This document shows, piece after piece, positions 21,688-33,163 of a stretch of 64,000 nucleotides of DNA. Each line of letters starts with the position of its first letter. The stretch's first letter is position 1. This stretch comes from Plantago ovata. Its lineage: Eukaryota > Streptophyta > Magnoliopsida > Lamiales > Plantaginaceae. The position numbers were made by a program, and so were the translations under genes. The stretch spans positions 52,458,725-52,522,724 of the forward strand of contig CM051455.1 in assembly GCA_028274465.1 (NCBI GenBank), given 5' to 3'. The notes under the pieces were generated by a model. It ran no database searches and was not told the DNA's origin. It saw only the letters and a list, made by a program, of their open reading frames with translations.

Positions 21688-22689
21688 ATACCATGTAGAC
21701 GCAAGACTTTTGATTTATTATGCCTAGGTTGCATAATTCGTCAATAAACATGAACTCTGTACCATTATCGGTACGCATTATTTTGACTTGAGCATCATAT
21801 TGAGTTTTAGACATATGAATGAAGTTAATTAATATTGTTTTCACTTCTGTTTTATGTTTGGGTAAGTGAATCCAAGTGATTTTGCTAAAATCATCAACAA
21901 TAGTGAGAGAAAAATGATATCCAAGCATTATAGGTTTGGAATGAGGTCCCCATACATCAACGTGGAGTAAATTGAATTTGCTAGTGCTAACTGAAGTACT
22001 TGAAGTAAATGAAAGACGTTTTTGCTTAGATTTGAAACAAAAATAGTACAATCAGTCATGGTACTACATTTGATATTTGAAGACCGTATAAGTCTCATCC
22101 TATCTATTGAGGGATGGCCTAGTCTAAAGTGCCATAAATCAAATATTTGAGGTACATGAACGTGATGAGTACTTGGTGTAGAACCTTCTTGTAAAGCAGG
22201 AAACAATGGAGAATTTTTTGGTGCAAGACCTTGATTGAAATGAGAAGTGCTTGGGATGATACCCTTATTGTAGCCAAAGGAACTACTGAAACTAAAGAAA
22301 TCCAGAATAAATAAGGATTTATATCTGTGAGCGAGCCTAATCACCTTCTGTGAAGAAGTTTCCTGAATACACAACACTACAAGAAATCAGCCATGTAGCG
22401 ACGAGTTGATACGGATGGGATCCGTCGCTATTTAGTGACGGATCGCTACCGTTAGCGACGAATAAAGACGAACTGCGCTCTAAGCTCAGTTCGTCATTGG
22501 AAAGAGTCAATTCGGCATCAACTTAGCGACGGATATTGCTCATCCGTCGCCAATTTAGAGACGGATAAATCTATCCGTCACTAACTATAGTTGACCAGAA
22601 TAAAGAAAATGGGAAAAAAAATAAAAAAAATAAATAGCGACGGATGGACTATCCGTCGCTATATTCCAATATACAGACGCTCTCGTCTT

Positions 22690-22997
22690 CCTCCCTAGAT
22701 CATTTCCCCATTTCTTCACCCTAATCTCTTCTCCTTCTTCTCCTTCTCCTCCTCCCATCTCAAAAATCCACCACCACCACGGATCGGCTCCACCCACGCC
22801 ACCACCACCACCACATCACAACCACCACGACGTCTCATTTTCCTCTTCATTCTCTTCTTCTCTTCTCCATTTCTCCCCCAATTCAAACCCTAAACCTCTC
22901 CACCCACGCCATCACCGCCGGAGCCACCACCGTCCACCGCCACTACCGGAGTCGACACCACCGCCTCCTCTTCTCCTCCCGATCTCTGTCCAATCGG
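22690..22997 (+). other. Putative 5' untranslated exon of the CACTA gene
   Basis: CT-rich leader with CCACCACCAC runs, ending CCAATCG before GTAAGTTCC, a strong splice donor. The homologous leader is visible in reverse at about 190-420. It would splice to the coding exons at 24226. The upstream transcription start is inferred. Confidence 0.45.
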
Positions 22998-23559
22998 TAA
23001 GTTCCTTCCTCTCATTCTATCTTCTCAATTTGAATTTCATTGTCAATTTCAATTTCTTGTCTTAATTCTTCTCTTTCAATTTCTTGTCTTAATTTCTGTT
23101 AATTGAATATCATAATATTCTAGCCTAAATCCAACCTTCGATTTGAACATCCCCAAAGTAACCCTAATTTTTAACTGTAAATTGGTTAATATTCATGTAA
23201 TATTCATGTTAAATGGAATTGAATATCATAATATTCATGTTAATACCTTATTCATATTAAATTGGTTATTCATGCTTAATATTCATGATAAATTTGTTTT
23301 AAGTTAGTTCTGTTAAATTGCTTAAGTTAGTTATGTTTCGTGTTATTATACTCATGCTTAATTATTTATGTTAAATTTGCTTAATATTTTGTTAAATTTT
23401 GAATTGAGTTGGATTAAGTTTGATTAATTAAAAAGATTAAAATTCTGCATACTTAGTTCTGATAATTATAATTATGTTAATTATTTTAATTATGTTATAT
23501 AAGCTATTAAGTGTGATGATGCTATTATAATCGGTTTCTGTGTGCTGGTATGATTTTTC

Positions 23560-24222
23560 TTCAGCCCTAACTAATAGTATATGCTTACTATCGACCAGTG
23601 AGCGTTACATTGGTTAGGTCCCATAGAAAAGTCTCCCCAACATTTAATCGAACTGATTGTATTTGACTGAACACACATAAGAGTTTGTTTTTCATTGAAA
23701 TGAATAGGTGTGATGATGATATACATATATTAGTTTGGAAGTGTTGGATTAGGCTTACATTGGGTGATAACTAATACTATACGTTTACTGTCGTTCAGTA
23801 AGCGTTTTATTGGTTTGCACCCAATGGTAAGCCTTACTGACATTTAAGCAAACTGATTGTATTTAACTGAACACCCATTGTGTTGTGAATGATTGTAGTA
23901 GGCAGGCACCGTAATAAATGGACTTTATTTCCTGGTATCCATAGAGTAAACATTAAAAAATTTCCTTGCTTTCCGAGTCCTCGTCTATACTTATTAAGTG
24001 ACAATAAGTTAACTAACAATCAAGTGTAGTCGGGGTCTTGAAAAGCAAGGAAAGTTTATATTGCGGTAATCATGTCAAGCAAGGAAATGTTAGTTAAATA
24101 TGATTTACATGTATAAAAAATACAATCACATTGGCCTTCGAACACATCATCATTTCCGAGTCCTCGTCTGTACTTATTAAGTGACAACTTATTAACTGAC
24201 AATAAGTTAACTAACAATCAAG
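23560..24222. repeat. Internal direct repeats of the CACTA element
   Basis: Two imperfect copies of a block containing GTAAGCGTT/GTGAGCGTT and ACTGATTGTATTT occur at about 23565-23690 and 23765-23880. Two copies of TCCGAGTCCTCGTCT with TACTTATTAAGTGACAATAA occur at about 23970-24030 and 24157-24222. Confidence 0.7.
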
Positions 24223-24225
24223 ACA

Positions 24226-24993
24226 ATGAACGTCGATGGTCAAGCACAACCCCAGGGCGGCGACGATGGTCAAGCACTGCCCCAGGGCGGCGACAATGGG
24301 CTGCATGTCTTGTCTGTTGGGCAGGGTTCCATGTAAGTTTTGTACTTAAAGTTTGTATTTGATTGTTTTTTATATATAGTTGTGGGTATTCATAATTATT
24401 TTTTTAATATGTGTTACAGGTTTCACCCGCCTGAAGCTAATAGAAAGTTGGGTAACATCATCCGTAGAAGATTTCATACGCTTCCAGAGCCAGGGAGTGG
24501 GGGTGAAAGGTGGAGTACGCTTCCTATGTCCGCAAAGGAGCAATTTTTCGAGGAATTGAAGGTACTTTATTTGTATTTAATAACTTTACGTCCGCATTCA
24601 TGATGTTGGGTAGGCGGCGCCCATGATTATGTTAGACCGCAACCTTAGGTTATTGAGTAGGCGGCGCTCACTAATTAAGTGTAACATTTAGGTAAATTGT
24701 GTTTCATTTCACTTATGTACATTGAATATATATTGCAGAACTACTACTATATGCCTCCTGCTCATATGGAGGAGTTGTGGAATGCGTTCCTGGTCCGAGG
24801 ATCTAGCATCCACATGCATACGATGATGAGAGTCAAAACTGACTGGAGCAAGGAGGGAAAATGGCCCCTATGGATTGACACGGCTTCTCGGCCGTTGTGG
24901 GAAGCGTACTGGAACCGGGACCCTCCCCTCATCCAGCCGCACCACCATGCTGGAGCTTTGGGTGGGGTGGAGAACGCAGAGGCTGAGGAGTAG
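24226..24993 (+). CDS. Intact 3-exon gene carried inside the CACTA element, plant transposase_24-like layout
   Basis: Exons 24226-24332, 24420-24561 and 24739-24993 have GT..AG introns that keep frame and give 167 aa. The start MNVDGQAQPQGGDDGQALPQ includes a duplicated 10-residue unit (DGQAxPQGGD). The middle reads ANRKLGNIIRRRFHTLPEP, then RWSTLPMSAKEQFFEEL, then PPAHMEELWNAFLVRGSS and a DWSKEGKWPLWIDTASRPLW segment, ending in acidic ENAEAEE. The spacing of Trp and basic residues recalls the region of plant CACTA-encoded proteins called transposase_24 (W..VP...K..ffeelK.k). I cannot assign a catalytic role. It may be a DNA-binding TNPA-like product or a captured host gene piece. Confidence 0.6.
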
Positions 24994-25218
24994 CTAGTAT
25001 TTTTAGTTTATGTTCGTACATTGTAGGATTCCATCTCCGTACATTTTGAGATGCTCGTTTTTTATATTTATGTTCGTACATTTTAGTATTTATGTATGTA
25101 TAATTTTAGTTTGTTGAATGAAATTTATAGTTTCGTACCGTCAATCATCGTACATAAATCTCTGGCGCATCCAATTTTAACTCGAATAACAAACATTATT
25201 TGAAAACAATAACAGAAA

Positions 25219-25249
<31 letters not shown>

Positions 25250-25985
25250 ATATAGCGACGAATGACTCTATCCGTCGCTATTAGCACTTGGTCAGGGAAG
25301 GACACGTGTCCCATCCATTTAGCGACGGTTAAATCCATCCGTCGCAAAATAATAGCGACGGATAATTTGTTCCGTCTCCATAATGGTCAACGACCACTAG
25401 GGAGACGGATAGGTTTATCCGTCGCTATTATTTTGCGACGGTTGGGTTTAACCGTCTCTTTTTGTTTTAGCGACGCCACTTTTCGCGACGTTGTCCGTCG
25501 CTAATCGCCTTTAGCGACGGATCGCGAACATATCCGTCGCTAAAATCCGTTTTCCTTGTAGTGCAAGAATCTTTTAGAAATGTGCAATATAATCTCCTTT
25601 TTTTTATTATTTTACTCATAGAAATAAGGTTGACTTTAAATTGAGGCACACACATGACATTTTCCAGAATAAGTTTTTATGAAATCATAATATGTCCTAT
25701 TTGTGTAACACTTGCTAATAAATGATCAGGCATTTGAACTTTTGCTTGAACAGTTTTAATATTTGAAGTAAAGAAATCAGGTGTACAAATAATATGATCA
25801 GTGCTACCTGTGTCAACAATGAAACAAGATCTCAAGTCTTTTGAACTTGGTGATTTCTCTGTACACATTAAGAGCCAGAGCATAATTGGTTAATGTACCT
25901 GTGAGCTGGTTGTAGGTGGTGGCTAGATCCGTTGGTTCTTCAGTCACCTGAGCCTTGCCACTAGATGATAAGAGTCTATCAGTGG

Positions 25986-26384
25986 CTAATAGTTAGACAT
26001 AGATAGACATTATCCGTTACAAAAGTGCCAACGGATAATGTCTATCCGTTGAACGTTCACATCTGTTTACTTATTATTTAATATTAACTCCAGTGACGGA
26101 TAGATTTTATCCATTGCTATGTATAGAAACGGATAAAATGTATGTGTCGTAAAGCCCGAAGTCCGGATCTAATCCAGTCAAGATATTATCCGTCGTCAAA
26201 ATAACCAATTTGTCGCTAGATTTAGCTACGAATACTTATTCGTGGCTAATAAGCTGCTACGCCAAAAATGGTCACGGACTTATTAGTAACGGATCTATCC
26301 GTGGCTAAGCCTTGTTAGCCACGGATCGGCCTTTTTATCTACGGATAGATCCGTGGCTAAATGTCAGTTTTTTTTAAGTGTTGA
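25986..26384. mobile_element. Degenerate CACTA-like element with variant subterminal repeats
   Basis: Contains paired AACGGATAATGTCTATCCGTT-type words (near 26005-26060) and GCCACGGAT / ATCCGTGGCTA words (near 26280-26360), analogous to but different from the GCGACGGAT family. The right end reads TTTTTTTTAAGTG, a weak match to a CACTA terminus. The left end (about CAGTGGCTAATAG at 25980) and target duplication are unclear. Confidence 0.5.
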
Positions 26385-26680
26385 TTCTCAAAAAAGAAAA
26401 AAAAAGATCAATTTCTCTTATTGGTTGCTGGAGAGCAATTGATGGTGACTAATAAACCACCAATCCATCAGTCGACCGAGACTCAGAACCGTCAATTTCA
26501 CGATCCGCTGCTCACGCGTCTCAACTCGATTAATAACACGGTCAGCTGGATTTGTTGTTTCATGCACTTGTGGATTGCGAACTCCGGCGAGACTAACAAT
26601 CATATTAAGCTCGCAATTCCTCGAACTGTCGATCCTGAGCTGCTGCTCGCTCCTCATGTGCCTTAGCTAACTTCCTGAGC
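26385..26680. other. Unassigned sequence
   Basis: Open on both strands for about 80 codons (26418-26666) but without recognisable motifs. Contains no clear element boundary. Confidence 0.3.
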
Positions 26681-26912
26681 TCTGTTTGCGTTTCACCAGC
26701 CAGCTTCTCTCGGGATTCGATTCTCACATTGTTTGTTGTCGTCACGGTTCATAACCTGGAAATCTAGCATTCTTCGGTTGAACCATGTTGAGGAACAGAT
26801 GAGCCATACCACCGAAACAGGTACCCAATTGCGTTTCACCAGCCAGCTTCTCCCGGGATTCGATTCTTACATGGTTCAACCGAAGAATGCTAGATTTCCA
26901 GGTTATGGAGTA
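26681..26912. repeat. Mosaic of short duplicated and inverted pieces, including LanC-like gene exon sequence
   Basis: 26747-26816 matches 27488-27560, the last coding exon of the LanC-like gene. 26869-26907 is an inverted copy of its first 39 bp. GCGTTTCACCAGCCAGCTTC occurs twice (26690 and 26833), and GGTACCCAATTGCG occurs here (26819) and at 27068. Confidence 0.8.
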
Positions 26913-27481
26913 ATAAACTTATCTGTTTAATTAAGATACTTACCACTACATCTCTTTTTAATCATTTTTCCCGGCTCTTATATAGTTCAAGATGGTTTAC
27001 TTGTTAAGTTGGATGAATAAAATAAAAATACGGATAGGGAAATCCAATCTCAATTCGATATTTCACAGGTACCCAATTGCGGGTAACCACTAAAGATAGG
27101 CCAGAATTGAGATGTGTAAATCAAATCCGCGAATTCTCATGACCAGTCCCGCACCCCTACCCTTATTGCAGCAAATTCAAACTTATGGAATATTGGAACT
27201 TGGCTCGAACTAAAAGACCCAACAAGTTTTATCGGAAAAAAAACAAAGAACTTTCCATACCTAAACGAATTAAAACGTCAGCAAAACACAAGAACATATT
27301 GCTCCATAGAAATAGAACTATGGATTTCTCTACATTTGCTGAAACGCAGCAATACACACAGGCACTTTGGACTCCTAATACAATAGTTCTAAATTAAACA
27401 TGATACGACACAATATGTACAAGCATTTGACCAAACGAAGCGATTCTATATAATATCAGGCCTCCAGCCCAAAGGATAGTA
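26913..27481. other. 3' flank of the LanC-like gene
   Basis: Presumed 3' untranslated and intergenic sequence; no other feature seen. Confidence 0.35.
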
Positions 27482-30314
27482 TCACAGTTCATAACCTGGA
27501 AATCTAGCATTCTTCGGTTGAACCATGTCGAGGAACAGATGAGCCATACCACCGACACCTTCGAATAGTGAATATGGACTATCACCACCATGCATTTCTT
27601 CTCTCGACATAAGCATGTGAGCTCTATCAAGCAAAAAACATGCAAAAGCTTTTGCCCTGTACAAGTATTCCACGATGCCAGTTAATCGATATAGAGAGAG
27701 GAACACGTAAGCATTGCCACTGATACCATGGCAGATTCCAACTCGTTTCAAGAGGCCACGATTCCAAACTACCTCTGCTGCATCCATGGCAGCTTGCAGA
27801 AACTCTTTTTCTCCAAACAGCTGGATATTCAGAAACTTTCTTTCAGCAACACACAAGAGTAGGATAAATCTAAAAATAAATACATGCAAAAAGATTGTTG
27901 TTTCATGCCTAAAACGCAAATAAGAAAAAGGAAATCGAATTTTGCAATCAGAAAAGAAAACAGTTCAGTATGCAAAAGTCATCACATGTAACCTATGGCA
28001 TCACACCAGAAGTTCTTTGAAAACATAATGAAAAGAAGCTCACAAACTCTTAACATCTATCCCCCAAATGTCGTTTCAATTTGTGCAAATAGCACGGATG
28101 ACATGTTTACTAAAGATGTGACATTCTGGTAGTTAGGTACTTTTGTAAACATAATATTTCGTGTAAATCTAGATTTGGCTTTTCTATTATCACTTAATCT
28201 TGAATGACAGTTGATTATACAAATTATCAACAAAGCCTACATGATATCAGTTTAATTCCCTTCCCATCTCACCTCAACAGAACTGTAGCTTAGAGAACAT
28301 AAATGTAAAGCTTGAGAAGAATGGCTAACATCAGTTCTGATCCTGTGATGTAACTTAAAGAGTGTTGAGTTTCAAATGTTCTGGTTGTTTACTTGGCAGT
28401 ACTGGTAATACTTAAAAAGTTCACTCTGGAATTCAAGCACATAACGGAAAAAAGCCTTAAAATCCAGGCTTCTGAAATGGGGGGAATGAGAAAGCATTCA
28501 AGACGAATTTTGAGAAATAACCAAGATATATAGACAAAGCCATTAGAAGTTCAGAGGATTGCATTTAAAGCCCATCACCTCAGCTGCTTTGACGAGTGTG
28601 AGGGCGACCCCAGGGGCTCCATGACACCAGTGCACCAGGCAATCTCTCTTCCTATCTTCTTCACTAGCAGGGTAATTACCGCTGGGGTGTCGGTTACGGA
28701 TCATGTAATTAAGAGTTTCTTTGACATCTTCACGCTCATCTGACGCCAGTTGACACTCCATTAAAACATTCATGATTCCTGCCAACCCATGGGCTGCTCC
28801 CCAGTACCTCTCACCATACCATTCATACATCAATGGACTCCCAGCCTTTTTACCTAGTTTCCTTCCGTTCTCGATAATTTCTCTGACAGTATTACCCTGC
28901 CCATAAAAGAGAATGATCAACGGTGCTATTACAAAAAAAAAAAAAAAAAAAAAAAAACAATAAAAGTGAAGTCTTTGCAGATTCAAGAAACTGAGACTCT
29001 GAGTCTAATAATTGTGATTACCATGGATGATGATGGAACCGTTTCCTTGCCCAAGTGTTTATTGAGAAATAAACAAGCCCACAAGTAACCAACTCTACCA
29101 TAGAGTAATTCATCAGGCTGATCTTTCGACGGTGTTATCTGTTAAATGGAACACTTTTCTATGAATTTAGTGTATAATTAGCAACTAAGAAACTAGAAAT
29201 AGTTGTCTTGCCTCCTTGAACTGGGTCAAGTAATGGTCAACTGTTGTATCGTCGCCTAAATTCTTCGCCACAACAGCACCAAGCGCACATACACCAGCTC
29301 TTCCGCATATAAAGGTCACATCCCTGGCATCATCATCATATAAACATTACTTCGACAATATGCCAAGTCATGTTACATTCTAGAAGTTCCTACACTGGAA
29401 ATCAAAGTCAAGGAACGTTCGTTTATAAGAGATCCAAATTCTTGGACTTTTTAACATGTCTTAACTAGTACTATCACATTCACAAGGAGTCGAATATATG
29501 TTTATTCATATATGGTTTTAAAAAAAAACTAGTAGAGAAAAAATGGACCTGGAGTTTTTGGACGAAGAGTCACAGGCATTAACCATCTCCAAGGAGAGGC
29601 TCAAATCATTCTTGTTCTGGGTAACTTGGAAGGACCTGTAGAGTAAAAAAGCAGTCCCAAGTGTCCCAGAATACAGAGTAAAATCCTTCACCTGTTGGTG
29701 AGTAAGGCCCCATGTCTCCACTACTATCTGCTCATAAAACATAGATAAAACTTGTCAACATGAATGAAACTTCAAAACTTTCTATCACACTGAAAAAACC
29801 TCCCTTTCTACTACCAGTGGAGTATTGTTATTTCTGAACACTAGTATGATGCCAAAATCCCTAAAATTTAAGTTTTGTCAAATTCTTAAATCTCAACTAT
29901 CAAAAGATATCAGTAACTACTACAGTCTAAATCATTCAACTGTTTGCAACCATAAATTAGGAACCAAATTGAAATATATCATAATAACTCATTACAGTCC
30001 ATTTCAAGAATACCAAATTTAAGATAAGTATGGGAAATTTATCTAAGAGGATATCAAACAGGTAATTACTAAAAAGAAACAAGGAAAGCTGAAAATCAAG
30101 AGTTGAGAGTAGAGACAGTTTCTTTGAGGTCGAGAGCTGTGCGTTGAAATTGCTTGGAGAGATTAGAGTAGGGTAGAGAGAGTAGCCTGAGCAGGGAATC
30201 TTGAGAGCCTTGTTGGTGAATTTTGATCGGTTTATTTTCTTCTTCTTCTTGGGCTATCTTTGAGTTTTCCGGTACGAAATCTGGCATAGAGTTAGGGAAG
30301 AAACGGTCGGACAT
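27482..30314 (-). CDS. GCL: LanC-like protein (GCR2/GCL family)
   Basis: Six exons on the minus strand: 30117-30314, 29549-29727, 29212-29323, 29022-29138, 28579-28896 and 27482-27820, in frame, 420 aa (Arabidopsis GCR2 about 410). ATG 30314 gives MSDRFFPNSMPDFVPEN, closely like the GCR2 start; the codons further upstream lack an ATG. Conserved blocks: TLYSGTLGTAFLLYRSF, FICGRAGVCALGAV, DELLYGRVGYLWACLFLN, YWGAAHGLAGIMNVLM, HWCHGAPGVALTLVKAAE, GICHGISGNAYVFLSLYRL and GGMAHLFLDM. The CHG motifs are the zinc-binding residues of the LanC alpha/alpha-barrel. The family is cytosolic or membrane-associated; a role in ABA signalling was proposed for GCR2 but is disputed. Intron 3 uses a GC donor (GAG|GCAAGA). 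A 28-base A tract occurs in intron 4. Confidence 0.92.
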
Positions 30315-30614
30315 TTCACGTTTCACTCTTACGGCTGGCTTTGATGAATTGGATTGAGTTGCCGGGTAAATTTCTTCTCACAAATTCAACTATCCGGAAA
30401 TTAAGATTCTGCTGGAGTGGGTAGACTGGTTCTTTCTCCTGGGGGTCTGGGCAGTAGTGTAGCTGTTGATGCAAGAAATGTACACATATCTGTTGGGAAA
30501 GGTGTTAGCTTTCGCGTGACAAAAATAGCTCCGGGTGTTGCCACGTGTACTTTTGTCATTTCGGTGACAGGTACTGTATATCGGTTCGCCTAGTTTTCTT
30601 TCTATCATGGAGGG

Positions 30615-31443
30615 AGGCCTAAGGCCTTATCCAATAAATAAATAGATGATTCCAAAATTGAAGTTGTAGTACGCTCGGTATTGCATTGACTTTACCTCTT
30701 CCAATATATTTAATATTTAGTCTCCATTGATTCTCTATTTTTCATTTATTTTATTATATTTTTATTTCATCCTCTTTTTTTTCATTAGTTTTCTTAATAA
30801 ATTATTCATTTTCATTTTAAAACATCATATAATACTTCAGAATGCAATGAATATTTAAAAAATTATTAAATAAAAAATAGTATAATAGATTATCAAATTA
30901 TAAAAATACAATTGTGAAAAATTAAAAGTTAAACAATAAACATAAAATATTAGATAAGTTGAAAACTAAAAGTTAAACAATAGAAATAAACTATTACATA
31001 AAATGTGACCCCTACTTGGATATCAATCTTTGAGAATGTAATGTAATGGCTTATTTTATAAATTTTAATTTATTATTTTTATTTATACATTATTAAATAT
31101 GGAAATAAAATAATAAACATAAAAAAAAAAAAAAAAAAAAAGAAGGAAAAAAACATAACAAAGAAAAAAACGTTAGTAGTAGTATGTATACTGATCATCA
31201 ACACGCTAGATAGTAGTAGATTAGTAGTAGTATATTGTATACTCATCATCAATACATCAAATTAAATAAATAGACAACACATAGGACAAAAGAAAGAAAA
31301 GTAAAAAAAAAGTAAAAAGAAAAGAAAAATTAATGTAATATGAGTTTGAGCTCAAGCTCAACACTTGATCCACTTGAGTCTTTGTTGGAGTCTCAACTAA
31401 GAGCTCAAGTTCCTAGTTGAGACTCTGATGGAAGGCCTAAGGC
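30615..31443. mobile_element. AT-rich insertion between 11-bp direct repeats
   Basis: AGGCCTAAGGC occurs at 30615-30625 and 31433-31443. The roughly 800 bp between is very AT-rich with A tracts (31120-31141), GTAGTAGTAT repeats and a hairpin-prone GAGCTCAAGCTCAA stretch near its right end. No inverted termini or coding potential were seen, so the element class is unknown. Confidence 0.4.
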
Positions 31444-31560
31444 GGGAAATCGTTTCTATCACCGATAGGGCTACATCTCTTGTTATTACTGTGGACTTCT
31501 CGGGCTATTACTTTGGACTTTGAATTGTGAGCACAGGATGTATAATAGAGAATATTAGTA

Positions 31561-31929
31561 CTCCCTCCTGAATTGAATATAGATGTTTTAGCATTTTCAC
31601 ACATATTAATAAAATGTGATCTTCATCAATTTTGTTGTTGAAAAGGTTGCAAAATAAAATGTTGGTATCTTGTAAAAATAAAATGACCAGATCTCATCAA
31701 TTTTGTTGTGAAAAAGGTTGCAAAAAAAACATGTTGGTATCTTTGTAAAAATGAAATGACCAATGAGAGATGAAAACCTTGCATAGCTTTTGTAGACAAA
31801 ATATAAAAACATGGGTTGACTGCATAAAAAGTTGTAAAAATACACAATTACATGACACCAACTTCAAACATCTTATATTTTACAAATGGTAAAATAACCA
31901 AAACATCTTATATTCAATTCAGGAGGGAG
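31561..31929. mobile_element. Stowaway MITE
   Basis: Starts CTCCCTCCTGAATTGAATAT and ends in the complement ATATTCAATTCAGGAGGGAG, between TA dinucleotides (31559-31560, 31930-31931). Inside, a unit of about 70 bp with CATCAATTTTGTTGT and GTTGGTATCT is tandemly duplicated (31624-31766). Confidence 0.9.
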
Positions 31930-32411
31930 TAGTAGTTTTTGAATTCAAATTAAAGCTTGTCAATTACTATGATTGAAATATATCTACTGTTACACTGGAA
32001 TCACATATGTAACAAATAGATCAATTTTTATACAAACATATTTCCCTAACATGTATTAGAACTTAATTTAGTCGGCCTCCTAAGACAACCATTATCGGTG
32101 ACATCTATGTTTACGAAAGCGCATCCGACTGTCCGGTCGAACCAGTCATACCTTGAACCACTTAGGGGCGGTCGAAATGTTATAGAAAAACCGTTGTTGA
32201 GTCGCTGCCCCATAAAACCGTTGAAACCGGTCAAAAACCAGAAAAAATGACGAGGCCGAAAACTGATATATTGTCAGTTTTCCAAGTTTTTTACCATTGT
32301 TATGAAAAAAGAAAGGAGAATTAGGTAGAGTGCTGCTTCCTTGCTGTTGAGGTAGAGTGGAAAAGCAAAATCCATCTTTCATTCTCGGGTCCATTTTTTT
32401 TAGAGCCCTTT

Positions 32412-33163
32412 TTAGCGTCCCTAATTACAAAATGGACCGCCTTAGTTTCAGAAGTACATTTTAGGCCAAAATGTTGACCAAACCAGCTCAAATCACTATT
32501 TCAATATTGGATTTTTGCGCCGCCAAACACTCCTTAAGATTTATAGAATAAAAAAAATTCAATAATTTAAAAAATCTATATAAAATAATAAAATAAAAAC
32601 AAAAATAAATATATTAAAAGACATTCTAAAACTCCGGTACTGGAAAAATTCTCCGGTACCGGAGCTCCAGAGCTCCACGTCGGAGCTCTGCCAGCTCCGA
32701 TCTGGAGCTAATAGCTCCAATCGGAGCTATGATTCATAGCTTCGATCTGGAGGTGTTAATTAGCTCCGATCGGAGCTAACAACATCTCCAAATCGAAGCT
32801 TTGTCGAGCTCCAGATCAGAGCTAACAACATCTCCAAATCGAAGCTTTGCCGAGCTCTGATCTGGAGCTCTGCAAGCTCCGCCGGAGCTTGCTAAACTCC
32901 GGTACCGAAAAATATTTCTGGTACCGGAGCATTGGGGAAGAAGAAAGAAGATGGTAAAAAAAATATAAAAAAAAATATATTTTTTTTAATAAGATTTTTT
33001 TAATTTGCATATTATTTATTTTATTTAGATTTAAAGTTTGTTTGGATTGTCAATTTAGAGTCAGTGGCAAAGTTGTAATAATAGCTCAGTCAACGTCCAA
33101 ATCCCTCATTTTGTCTTAAAATGTAATTTTGAAACTAAGGGGTTGATTTTGATAATCACCCTC
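32412..33163. mobile_element. TIR element with palindromic GGAGCTCCGATC core
   Basis: Imperfect terminal inverted repeats of about 55-60 bp: CCTTAGTTTCAGAAGTACAT at 32441 and the complement of CCTTAGTTTCAAAATTACAT near 33135. The core 32635-32935 repeats AGCTCCGATCTGGAGCT, CTCCAATCGGAGCT and CTCCGGTACCGGAGCT-like palindromes. Target duplication not identified. The short frame at 32822-33010 is derived from the core. Confidence 0.65.

Larger units (their letters stand above)
22375..25563 (+). mobile_element. Complete CACTA element without a recognisable transposase, 3-bp duplication CAA
   Basis: Left terminus CACTACAAGAAA at 22375, right terminus TTCCTTGTAGTG ending at 25563, flanked by CAA on both sides (22372-22374, 25564-25566). 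Both ends carry 180-300 bp of inverted TAGCGACGGAT / ATCCGTCGCTA motifs, the kind of subterminal array bound by TNPA-type proteins. Inside are a pyrimidine-rich leader (about 22690-22997) ending at a consensus donor CGGTAAGTT, a long intron-like AT-rich stretch with internal direct repeats, and an open 3-exon gene at 24226-24993. No TNPD-type transposase is present, so movement would need help in trans. Confidence 0.92.
21070..25985 (-). mobile_element. Ty1-copia retrotransposon, rearranged and split by a CACTA element
   Basis: From high to low coordinates: gag/protease region (25677-25985, DTGSTDHI active site), pre-integrase (CVPQFKVNLISMSK near 25640), the CACTA insertion 22375-25563, pre-integrase DLWHFRLGHPSIDRMRL (about 22130) and integrase with LHVDVWGPHSKP, IVDDFSKITWIHL and MRTDNGTEF. 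The reverse transcriptase is missing. A piece of RNase H (ELDCHFVREK, DQPTDIF) lies at 21367-21520, followed by a polypurine tract (GAGGGGGAG, complement at 21332-21341) and a putative LTR start TGTCAAAATAAG at 21331. A tRNA-iMet-type primer-binding site TGGTATCAGA is at 21684-21693. The element is defective. Confidence 0.85.
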
